Below are positions 35,517-46,100 of a DNA stretch of 64,000 nucleotides, piece after piece; positions within the stretch are counted from its first letter, which is position 1, and each line of letters opens with the position of its first letter. The notes beneath the pieces were generated by a model that worked only from the letters and a program-made list of their open reading frames with translations, searched no databases and was not told where the DNA came from. This DNA is from Phorcus lineatus (taxonomy: Eukaryota > Mollusca > Gastropoda > Trochida > Trochidae). A program made the translations under genes and the position numbers. The stretch covers positions 9,678,001 through 9,742,000 of the forward strand of contig OV121092.1 of assembly GCA_921293015.1 (NCBI GenBank). The letters run 5' to 3'.

Positions 35517-38500
35517 GTAGGCTTATGTTGTTCCTAGTGAAAATAGTTCAAAATTATCTTCCAACCTGACATGCACAATTGGTCAATTAGTGGTTTAGTT
35601 TTCTCCCCACAGGAACTAATGATGGCTGTAAATTTTAAACATGGTCAGAACCAAACTTTTTAATTGATTTTGAATTGATCAGTTGCTTTTAGTGTTATTC
35701 TTTGTATATTTTTTGTCTAATCCAGTTCAAGATATTGATGAACATCTGGGAGTATCAAACCTTCATCAGACATCAATTGCCAAAACGGATGTCAACAAAG
35801 CATTTGAGAGAACAAAGGAAACAGATCTCAAGGAAAACAAACATAAAAAACCTGTTTCCAAGGCAACCAGGTTGAGGCAATCTTTTGGAGATGAGACTGG
35901 TAAAGATGGAGGAATTGGTGACCTTGAACTTGATGCAGATGACACAAACATGGAAAGAACATTGCCACAAGAAGGGAAACGAGAAATAAGTGAACAAACA
36001 AAAACAAATAACAAAAAATTAAGTGAGGCAACTCAGATATCAAGGAAATCAGTCCGGAATTCAAAACTGTCTGAAAAAGAGGACAAAGGTGAAAAATTAA
36101 GCGAAAGCAAGGGAGATGACTCTGCAAGAAGAGGACGATCAAGAAGCAGATCCATCATTAGCCAAATATCCAAATTGCAAAATTGTACCTCAAATGGTGA
36201 GGAAGATTCAAGGGACGAAGAAAAGTCTGTGAAAAGAGGACGTAAATCCAAAACATTTGAAAAAACAATTGCTAGTGGAAGAAGAAGAAGTAGAAATAAA
36301 TCTGCTGACCAATCAACGATGACTCAGTTTTATGATTGCAGCGACGAGGAAAAAATGAGCGAGTCCCCAGATGAAGAAGAAAACACTTCCATGCCATCAA
36401 GGAGAGGTCGGAGAAACAGGGAAGGATCGAGACAAAGACTAAATAATTCTGGTAGAAGTAAAAAAAAGGAGACAGAAAAATCAGTCGACCAAAAAACTAT
36501 GACTCAGTTTTATGAATACGAGGACGATGAGGAAATGCCTCTTTTAGAAATGCCAGAAGAAACAAAAGATGAACCAGAAACATTGACAGTAGTCAAGAAA
36601 CGATCAGGAAAGATGCAGAGAAATAAATCTAAAGAAAAACAATCACAAGAGACAATAGAGACGGGCTCCAGTCAGAGGTCAAAGAAGAAGGGTCAAGGGT
36701 CAGTGAAGACGTCACCTGTATTCAGGTCGAGTCCCGTGAAGCGAGGAAGGCGGAGTCTTACTGGCAGCCAGGGGGAGCCACCAGTGAAAAGGAACGCACT
36801 TGGGGAAACACCCCTTCAAGTGGCAGCTATCAAGGTGAGGCTTTTATTGAATTTATTTTATTTTTTACTTCTAAACGACCAAACCAAAAGCAGGGGGGGA
36901 AAGCAGGGGTTGTTGTTTTCAGTTGATCAGCTAAGTTCCAACTTTTTGGGATACCTCTTTCTTTGTAAGTAAGCATTGAAGTGTTCATGGTCACTGACCT
37001 ATCATATTTTGCTTTTGACTTTCACAAAAGATAAGAAAAATAACATATGAAAGTGGCAAGACTTGTATTCCTTCTCCTGACTTGTAATACAGTGAAAAAC
37101 ATATCCCAAACATTTGGAATATCTGTCAATATTTAGAAAGGAGCTGCAACATTTTACTTTCACAATATCTTCTATGCTTTATCCTTTTAGTTGTGGTCAA
37201 TGAGTTTACGTTCCAAATTTGTGGTTGTTAAAGAGTTAAGATAAATTAATATCAATAATTTGATGTTTATTTGATTGGATGCAGAGTGAGCTAATTGTAG
37301 AATGTTATTCCCATTATTTTCCTCTTTGTTCTAACAGGGTGACTTGGAAAGAGTGAAAACATTGCTAGAGGCTGGAGCAAAACCCAACGTGAGAGACAAT
37401 GCTGGATGGACACCCCTGGTAAATATCATACCATCATTTCCCTGAGCATTGAAATTGAAGTGGGCTCCATCTGTCTGCCCTGACACTGTTTCCAGAGCAG
37501 AACTCTAAGCCTATAAGACCTAGCTTGATGACACTTGGATTGTGCATCAGGCGTTATGTGTAAAATGTGTCTCTTTGGGTTTTCAATTAAAATTTATTTT
37601 TTTTGATTGATTCTGTTGAAATGTAGCTTCGAGTTTTGCTTTGTTTTTATTGAAATCCTGGATCAGTTTATAAACATTGATTGAACATCATTCTGGCTAA
37701 AAATCCTCTTGGTCATTGTCAGGCACTTAGTGTTAAAGGGGTTGCCACTTTCTTGACAATCACACCTCTTGAAAAATTACTTAATGTATCATCAAATGTC
37801 TTCTTTTGTAGACTTAACTTTGGTTCGTAAAACTAAGTTTTAAGTTCAGGTTGCAATGATTTCAAGTAGGTTAACATTTCTTAAGTCGAGCCCCGTTGAG
37901 GTAATTCATATGAATGGTCCCTGATAAATTTTTAGCTTGTCCATATTAATAGATACCATTGTCTGTAACCATTCACTTTTTCCCTCAGCATGAGAGCTGT
38001 AACCATGGTTTCACGTCTATCGTGGAGCTACTACTGGACAATGGAGCTTTGATCAACGTGCCCGGCCCGGAGAATGATACACCCCTCCACGATGCTGTCT
38101 CCAACTATCGGCTTGAGGTTGTGAAACTGCTGGTGTCTCGGGGAGCGGCCATTAATGCAAGGTGGAAATTTGTCTTCATTAGACAGACAATTTTGAGTCT
38201 GATAAGAAAATATGGCCTAAGAGTAATTGAGGGGTCCGAATGTCTGAGTATCTTAAACAACTATAAAATGCAACCTAATCCTTGAAAATGGTTCAGATGA
38301 AGATATTCTGAAAGCTGAAATAGTTGACTGTAACATGGTGTATTCTTAAGAATCCTGGAGTTTAGTTGCAAAATGAAAAAGCATCGTGAAATCACATAAT
38401 TTTCGAGTTTGGTTGCAGTCCCCTATAGGCAACTGCAACCAAATTGTTTTTTGTCAAATATTCATCATTTTTCAAGTCTTGGCTAAAAAACATTTGCTTG

Positions 38501-41500
38501 CAGGCATTGAAATTATGTTTTGAAAAGCTTATCAGATCAATTTGGTTGCAGAAGACTTCAATTTTACCTAATTCGACTAGAAAACGATCAAATCAACAGT
38601 TTCATTTTGACATGTTCCCTTGGACACTATGTGTGATGTAATGCCATGTGGTACGTAACACGGCCTTCAATTGGCTAATTCAGTATAAAATATAATCAAT
38701 AAAATTTTAACGTTCCTTTTTACTTATTTATGATTGATTTTGATCCGTTTTCAGAAAAAGTAGTCATTAAATTAACTTTCTAATGTTTATTTTCAATCAA
38801 AATTTGTTTGCTATCAGAGGTATCTGTTACAGCCAATGAGAATTGTGTTGAGATTTGACAACAATTAGAATTTGTCTCAAAGGCCACGTTGTAGACTCAA
38901 ATGGAATTTTGGGAATAATTTGATCAAAGAATGTCATAAATACTAGCCAAGACATGCTATAAGGTAGAATATGTCAAGATTAATCAAGGTTAGTGGAAAA
39001 TGTCCATCTTTTGTGAAAGAAAAGACAGCAAAGCGGGACATGACATGATCGAAAACCGGACTCGGTTGCTTTCAGCAAGTTGCCGATGTTTCTTTAAAAT
39101 TATGAATATAAATCTAGGTAAGGCTGCAACATTTGCGATATCATCATATATTTTCTCTCTGCAAACAAATTATGTTTAGTTGCATTTTACAGTCATTTTA
39201 GAGGCCCCTTCATCCCCTTAATTACTCTTAGGCCAAAAATATAAGTAATATATTCCTTGATTTCAAAGTGCACTAATAGTATGAAATCGAGGAGTGGATT
39301 GCTAATAATTTCTTGTGTTTGAATAGTAGTTGTGTCAGCTTTTCAATAGTGCATTCATGATTGAAATTCCAACTTACGTCCATTTTTTAAGTGGCTTTTT
39401 CATTTACAGTATGAACCCTTCCTGCCTCTAGACATTTCATCCTGAAAACAAATACCAGTTCACAAGCAACACTGTTGTGATAGCTTGTGATATGAGGCTT
39501 TAGATTTCTTTACTCGAGAGTGTTGGTGAACTTTGAATACAATGTCGAAAGATGCTCTATTTTCCTTTTGCAGGAACATCCATGGTAGAACTCCAAAAGA
39601 TTTGGCAACAACAGAGGAAATGCGTCAAATCTTGGAATCTGGTGACACTAAACAAATGGACATTGCTGACATCACAGAGGTTGGTTTATACATGCAAAGA
39701 TAACTCTCCTTTGGATCTGTTGTCTTGAAATTTTTTTAAAACTTTGTTCTTCCATCGCCTTAAAAAACAATCTTTAAAAGTATAAATGTGTTGCATACAT
39801 GATGGAAACTGCCAAAGAATGTTCAACAGTCTTAGTTGAACAATCTTGTTCTTCATATTTTACCACATTACCTCATACAAAACAACAAAAATTTTGCAAC
39901 AAAATTAAGGAAGTGAAAAACACCAAAATGATTTATGAAAATGGGTTACATTCCAGATTGGGTTGGACGATGAATACACCCCACTATGCTTCCTTAGAAC
40001 CGCCCTGCCGCGGGAAGAAGGACGCAAACTACAGAAATGTGCCTCAGTTCTGCAGGCTAAACTTGTTGATACATTTTCTGCTGATGGTAAGATTATTGTG
40101 CTGCTTGTGAAAAAGTTCCCTGACACAAAGTGGTGATAATGTTTTAGCTTTGTCAATGAATGATGTGTCGTTCTGTCAAAGTTAAAGAGGACAGCTTTTC
40201 TCAGAAAGATAGGATAGGAAAACTTTGATGTATTCTGAAAAGTGTGGATTTTTTTTTTACAATTATTACCATTGCTCCTTTTTTTAAAACTCTGTTCTAA
40301 AAATCTGCCAAGGGGCACAGCTTTTCTCAGAAACCATGTAAAAATTGAAGACCAAATTTTGTGTCTGTCTTCAGGGTAGAATATACTCCTTAAAGCCTTT
40401 ATTCTATGATATCAATAAAGAAAATATATTGATTATATGCTGACTAGTAAATCGCCAAAAAAATTCCAATACAATATATTGAATAACTTGAAATCTAAAA
40501 TCAACGAAATCTGGTCTAAATTGCAGTGTCCCATGTTGTGACCTCAACCAACAACCAGGGGCAGTGTCCACGCACCTTGAAGTACCTGCACGCTGTTCTG
40601 GCTGGCAAGTGGGTTGTCTCCCTTGAATGTAAGTGTTTATGGTAATGGCTGTTGTGGTAGATTGCTAACAGGGCTGCCTAATGTATGATTTTGGAGTAAT
40701 GACAGTTCTTTCATATGATCCTACACCAGTGACACAAATTATGCATCCTCACTGAGGAATAAATATCTTAATTTCATCTCATTATTTATTTATAATGGAG
40801 AACTAAGCTGTTACCAAGTTCAATTTCAAACAGCTGAACATCAGACAAGAGCAAATGGCTGAATTTATTTGGTTATTTGAAGTGTCATGCTGTAGCACAG
40901 CTTTTCACATTCATACCATCAACTAATAGATTTATTTCTTAAAATGATGATTGTTTTTAAGTGAATGCAGGCTATTTATTTTTTTAAATTTTACAATTTA
41001 ATGTAATCCCCAAAATAATCCCTTAGCAAAATGTTAAAGCGAATTTTGTAATGACCGTGTATGAATGACAAAAATACATAAATAAATGAAATATTCTCTC
41101 AAATTTCATTTCCACAAAAAGTAACCCTGAGAGAACCCTCAATTAAATCCAAACCCTATTATCTTACATTATCTTCCTCCCAGGGGTGGACATGTGTTTG
41201 GAGTACAAGCAGAAGGTGTGTGAGGAAGCGTTCGAGGTTCCTGGCTCCAGCACCAACCCAGACACACACGCTGCTATGAAGGGGAGGCTCAACAGGAGAC
41301 AACAGGTACTTGATGTCATCCCTGTGATTGAGTTACTATTTTTAGCTTATCTGGCCTGAAAGCCCCGATGGGCGCATGGCATGGCTTCCGACATCCGTCT
41401 ATCCGTAAACTTTTGACTATTTCATCTTCTTCTCCAAAACAATTGACTCAGGAAATCTGAAAATTTATGTACAGACTCCTTGACACAAATGAACAGGTAA

Positions 41501-42056
41501 AAAGTTATGCAGATGATGCTGTGTTCTTTTAAGCTCTTCATTATTTTCATGACTCTGATTTTACTATTAGTACAAATACAAAAAAATTATTCAAAGCATT
41601 TTCTCAACAGAATCTTTTGTGTATTCATAGCACTATTACACGCTTTCTCTTCTATCCTTCTCAAATTTCAAAGGCCCTTTTGATATTGTTACTCATTATT
41701 TAATAATTCTTCAATTTCACTGTACTTTTTCTTTCCAGCTCCCAGGGTTGTTCGATGGCTGCCAGTTTTATTTCCATGGAACTTTCCAAAACCCAGAGAA
41801 GGAAGAACTACAGAGTTTGGTGAAGGACGGCGGCGGGACACTTCTCTCTCGTGAACCCAAGATTCACAACCTGGACGACTACACTCACACTGTCCCCTAC
41901 CATGCCACCAGTACCAGCAAACTGAAGGATTGTGGCCTGTACATCATCCATGATAAAACAATGGCCTACCCCTCAGTAAACTCTACAAGACTGTGCGCTG
42001 TACCCTCAAACTGGATCATGGAATGTATTGCTACTTTCTCTTTGGTTGACCTTTAA
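32077..42056 (+). CDS. BARD1: BARD1, BRCA1-associated RING domain protein 1, complete, 11 exons
   Basis: Obligate RING partner of BRCA1. By family knowledge the heterodimer ubiquitylates H2A, reads unmodified H4K20 through BARD1 ankyrin repeats and H2AK15ub through its BRCTs, and promotes homologous recombination. Exons: 32077-32141, 34567-34623, 35332-35516, 35726-36834, 37338-37418, 37989-38161, 39574-39679, 39957-40086, 40527-40628, 41184-41305, 41739-42056. All junctions are GT-AG and in phase; total 2448 nt, 815 aa (human 777), with 11 exons as in human. The start is supported by an in-frame TGA (32065-32067) four codons upstream. Order: RING (19-55), basic/acidic disordered linker (about 85-455), ankyrin repeats (about 460-590), two BRCTs to the C-terminus. 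AATAAA follows the stop by 80 nt. Confidence 0.97.
32615..33600. repeat. Possible DNA transposon with long imperfect inverted arms
   Basis: Within BARD1 intron 1, 32615-32765 and, inverted, 33415-33595 are both rich in CAACGTC/GTTGA/CAATGTC motifs, with arms of about 150 bp. The match is loose and was judged by eye only. Confidence 0.3.
34985..35070 (+). repeat. tRNA-derived SINE-like segment
   Basis: GGGGCTCAGTAGGT fits a Pol III A box and GCGGCTTTGAGTC about 55 bp on resembles a decayed B box. It lies in BARD1 intron 2. Confidence 0.4.
35726..36834 (+). CDS. BARD1: BARD1 exon 4: disordered linker with twin PIP-box motifs
   Basis: Residues about 103-472, Lys/Arg/Glu/Ser-rich, with several RGR and SRSRS basic patches. 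Two near-identical segments 180 bp apart read DQSTMTQFYD (36307-36336) and DQKTMTQFYE (36487-36516). Each fits the PCNA-interacting-peptide consensus Q-x-x-[LMI]-x-x-[FY]-[FY] and each is followed by an acidic run. The exon ends at GETPLQVAAIK, the start of the first ankyrin repeat. Confidence 0.95.
37338..39679 (+). CDS. BARD1: BARD1 exons 5-7: ankyrin repeat domain
   Basis: Exons 37338-37418, 37989-38161 and 39574-39679. Reads GDLERVKTLLEAGAKPNVRD, NAGWTPLHESCNHGF, NDTPLHDAVSNYRLEVVKLL, NIHGRTPKDL. D492, E501, N504 and D534 sit where human D458, E467, N470 and D500 contact the H4 tail around unmodified K20, so the reader pocket looks intact. Introns 5 and 6 hold no gene; intron 6 has a 12-bp-arm hairpin at 38408-38443. 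Confidence 0.94.
39957..42056 (+). CDS. BARD1: BARD1 exons 8-11: tandem BRCT domains
   Basis: BRCT1 runs from exon 8 (IGLDDEYTPLCFLRTALPRE) through exons 9 and 10 (VSHVVTSTNNQGQ, LAGKWVVSLE, WVDMCLEYKQKVCEE). BRCT2 is exon 11, starting LPGLFDGCQFYFHGTFQNPE and ending VPSNWIMECIATFSLVDL then TAA. The conserved BRCT tryptophans (GKWVVSLEW and SNWIMEC) are present. Intron 10 (41306-41738) contains an inverted fragment of the array-type element. Confidence 0.95.
41343..41490 (-). repeat. Inverted terminal fragment of the array-type element
   Basis: Reading on the minus strand gives the same tail as 21080-21216: gaagaagatg, TTTACGGAT, GGATG, GCCATGC, CGGGGCTTTCAGGCC, then a degenerate CTGATGAGCTA. 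It lies in BARD1 intron 10, opposite in orientation to the HECW copies. Confidence 0.7.
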
Positions 42057-43171
42057 TTGCCCCATCATTGTCAGAATATAAAATTTGTTCAAAGGACCCT
42101 TTGTAAGCACATGTAAAGAGTGACACTTTAAGCTTTAATAAACTTATGACTTCTTCAAATCTGCTGCGCCCAAAAACCATCCACTGAGATGATCCCAGTT
42201 AGGTTTGGGACTGACTTCCTTCAAATATGGACATGGCAGGCATTATCTGTAAAATATTAAACCAAACTACTCCTTGAAGCCCAAATTTCTTTGTTGTAGG
42301 TAGATTTGGTCCCTGTTAAAAAATAGGTGTGTAAACCCCTCTTTTGACTATCCTCCAGAAACCGGTTATGCTAAGAAATCTCAAAATTAGATAATATTTT
42401 CTTTGTAGGTTGAAGACTGTGATCTGAAATAAATCATTGTCCTTCTTAAAAAAATAATTGTGTGGCAGGGGTGAAGTAACAAAAACCTGTTGGTTTAGGA
42501 AGCCTAAATGTTCAGATATATCATCTCGCCACTATACAAAGGTCTTTTGAATGTTATAAACAAATACCCTTGAATTTACTCGGGTAATATATTCTTGTTC
42601 CTCATAGACAATATGTGACTCACTGAATACTAAATATAAACATATATACCAAACCATATTGTCTTCAGTCAGCCCACAATAAGGCTCGGAAATTGGCTAG
42701 ATGTATACATATTTCTTATTTGTTAAAAAAACCCCACTTACTTACTAAAATGCTATACTGCCCTTTTCTCATAACTGTTTGTTCCTTTAATATACATGAA
42801 TGTTCTCAAATCATTATGGGTTATGGTTTGGCCATCTTGGTTTCTTCAGCGGGTGCACTTAACAAGTCAGGAGTCAAAATTTGTACCAGTTCTATCATAA
42901 TGAACACACAATAGATATCAGTAGTCAAATATGACTGACAGAAGTAAGTAGAATTCTTTGAGATAATTTAATTTTGATAACCTTTGTACATATGTATGTA
43001 CACAAAATAAACAATATGTACATCATTCAAGCTTTGTTCATAGTTCTTTAAGATGATGCTGAAGTGAGCCATTATTTCAATCCAACACAGAACCAACCAA
43101 ATCCGAGTTTATGAGTTTATCAGTTTAAGCATGCCATGAGATTGTTGCTTGGCACTGTAAGGACATTGCTA
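42057..43171. other. Convergent intergenic region BARD1/ELP2
   Basis: Holds the 3' UTRs of both genes. On the ELP2 strand the best signal is ATTAAA at 42966-42971 (plus-strand TTTAAT), about 200 nt past its stop. No other coding evidence. Confidence 0.5.
42137..42142 (+). terminator. BARD1 poly(A) signal
   Basis: AATAAA, 80 nt after the BARD1 stop codon and the first one on this strand. Confidence 0.55.
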
Positions 43172-46100
43172 TCATAATCTTGTCATGTCAATATTATACA
43201 CTTTGACGGCATTGTCCTTCCCACAGCTTGCTAACTGTAACCAGTGTGATGCACTGCTTTCAGAATCTTTGTAACCAACACGGCCTGTGATTGGTCGGAA
43301 TCTTAGCCTTGTAACAGCAAGATGGTGGGCAATACTGGGTAGAGTTAAGGCTCAAATATGATTTAACTGCAAAAAAGAGCTTTATTTCATAAATAATGTT
43401 GTCGTCTGATAGGAAATATAAAGACTCGTAAAAAATGAGTTTTTACTTTAATCAATGAATGTTAATATACACAACAACGGTACGTTACATTATATTAATC
43501 ATCTAAATTCATTTCTCATAACATTTCTAAATAATATTGTACAATGTTGACATCTAAATTACTCTATGTAAAGAGGAAACGTAACAAATAATTTTGATTA
43601 TTAAAAATTATTATCTGTATTCGTATCACTTAAAAGAATCAATAGAGCCAAAAGATGAGAAAATATATGCTTTAATTCGACTACAAGGAGACCTTTTATA
43701 CCCCTGTTTTGGATAACCACCCAATGAGACTGGCGAACGCTTAGACAAAATCACCGAAGCATGACTCGAAGCCACGCCCAGTGTGTGACGTGCTAGTCGT
43801 CAGCTGAAGGTCCAGCCCTTTGATTTTCTCTATATTTTTAAGCTTATTCAACAGCAAAATAGAGACAATAGCATGACCGAAAGAATTCCAAAATACAATA
43901 TGTATATGCTTCATGATATCAACTTTCCCTCTTAGTCGTCAAATCCATTTTGATTGGACTGTGACAATCCTAAAATAAAATTTTAATGTTGACTGTAGAA
44001 GAATTATTTTGTATCACTTCACTTTCACGACAACTTAGTACTTAGTGGATGATTCGTTTGTATTTAACTTACATATATATATTATATTGTTATCTAGTAT
44101 AACATATCACACCATGTTGCAATATCTCTGTCTTTGAATTTAAAAATCTATAACATGAAAACATACCTGGCACAAGCGTTACAAACATCCTATGTAATCT
44201 TAAAGAATGTTGTTACCAGTTGTTCACGATGTACTTTTCCATATGTGTGTCATCGTCGGTAGAAGTGCATGGGCCAAATCTCCTCTTAATTTATTGGTTG
44301 AATATATCTTCTACAAGTTCATTAGTTCAAAATGACTGGACGCCGTGACAATAAACTAAGTAGCAGTCGAATGCCAAGATTGCGCCATTATGACAGGACA
44401 TATATTCCGCTTGGTTGGTCCTAGGCGTTAAAATTCAAAGGGTATAATTAGAGACCATTAAATCAAGAATTGAAATTGAATGCGATAGGATTATATAACG
44501 GCCACCTGTGTGTAATAAAAAATAAGACTAGTTAAACCAGTCTGATTGTTGTGACAACATTTGGCAGACGTCGTAATTGATGTACACATGCTATGGGAAA
44601 TGGCGCATAGCATCATAGTAAAACACTGTCTTACGCTTGGAACAATACAAATCATTAAAGATATATTTAACATCAATTTATCGGAGGTTTGAGTTGTTTG
44701 GGTGACTTTCGATATGTTTAAACAGTTGTTAAAACTGTGAGATTTCCTGTTGTTTTTTCATTAAGGAGGTTATACTGCTGCCAACTAGCACGTCACGCGG
44801 CAGGACATGCGGCAGGACACGCCTCCGTGACCATGGGCCAGTTCAGTTCTGTTCAATGGTGCTAATTAGCTGGTGATTTGAAACAGCCGTATTACAGTTG
44901 TTTATCGGCTGATTTTGAAAATTTAAATTCAAGTTACTGGCAAATTAGAATACATATTTTATGACTCAAGAAAGTTGCCATGGGTCATTTCAGTCGATCT
45001 TAAAACAATTCTGATACCATTGTTCAAAATCTACTGTTAAAATAATATCTCCTTGGTAATTTTGCTGATCATCAAAGGACATGAATATTATGGAATACAA
45101 GTAAGCAAGTTCCTTAAAGAGCTAGCTATATCACATGCAAAATGCATTGAAGTGTTGTGTGCTGATAACGGCTGGAAGGATACGATTGTGAGAGAGAGGC
45201 TGCACATGTCCAAGCTCCGTCACTACTCCAGCTGTACAGGTGAATCTGTCCACTCTCCACACCCAGACACACCAGGTACCTGCATCATCATTAACAAGAC
45301 ATTGATTCCATTCAGAAGGATTTCTTGTCTTTATCAAAAGATTAAATGTGTCACAAAGAAAGAGCTTTTATTATTGCTATAAACAAAGACTACCAAATGA
45401 CATCTAAAGTTTCATAAAAATGTTATTAAACGGGACTGAGTTGAGTATTTTATTTATTACTTGGCGATTTTAATTTTAAAGAAAGTTTTTAAATTACTGA
45501 CATTACTATTGCTGCCACGACGCTGATATTGTGACATGCTTAACGAAATGCGATGTCAGTCAACATGCGATAGTATGACGCTAAGTGAAGTAACATTTTA
45601 GATTTATTTAACGGTAGCATCTTCAACGGCGAGTAATGAGTGACTTATTACTCACCCGTGTAAGATACCGCTGTGTAATATTTATAAGACAATATTAAAC
45701 TAGTGTAATACAGCTACACAATGACTCACAACAGTATGTTGTTGTGATGTCACAATGCTAGTACCGCTGTCACAATTGCGTCCATGTCGTGGAAATGTTT
45801 CGTTCTACACACGTTCGGCAATCATGCTTGATTTATGAGGTTAAGTAATAAACATTATACTAAACTTCCTTCAGTCTAATACTATTTTTATTAAACTCTT
45901 TAACAATTTGGTATTAAACTCACTTTCGCTCGTTTTAAACTTAATCATTAACTTGTTTAATAAAAATAGTATTAAATGGAAGTTCGTTTAGTATCCTCTA
46001 TGTAGAATGACTCACTTTCCATGGACAAGACATGGAGCAACATCCACAGCAGTGATAGCATCACTCAGTTCCACACTGGACACCGGCTTGGGAGGATGTT

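Noticed and set aside
43240..43334. Separate small gene at the end of ELP2
   Set aside because: It reads as the last WD repeat of ELP2 and joins exon 19 in phase.
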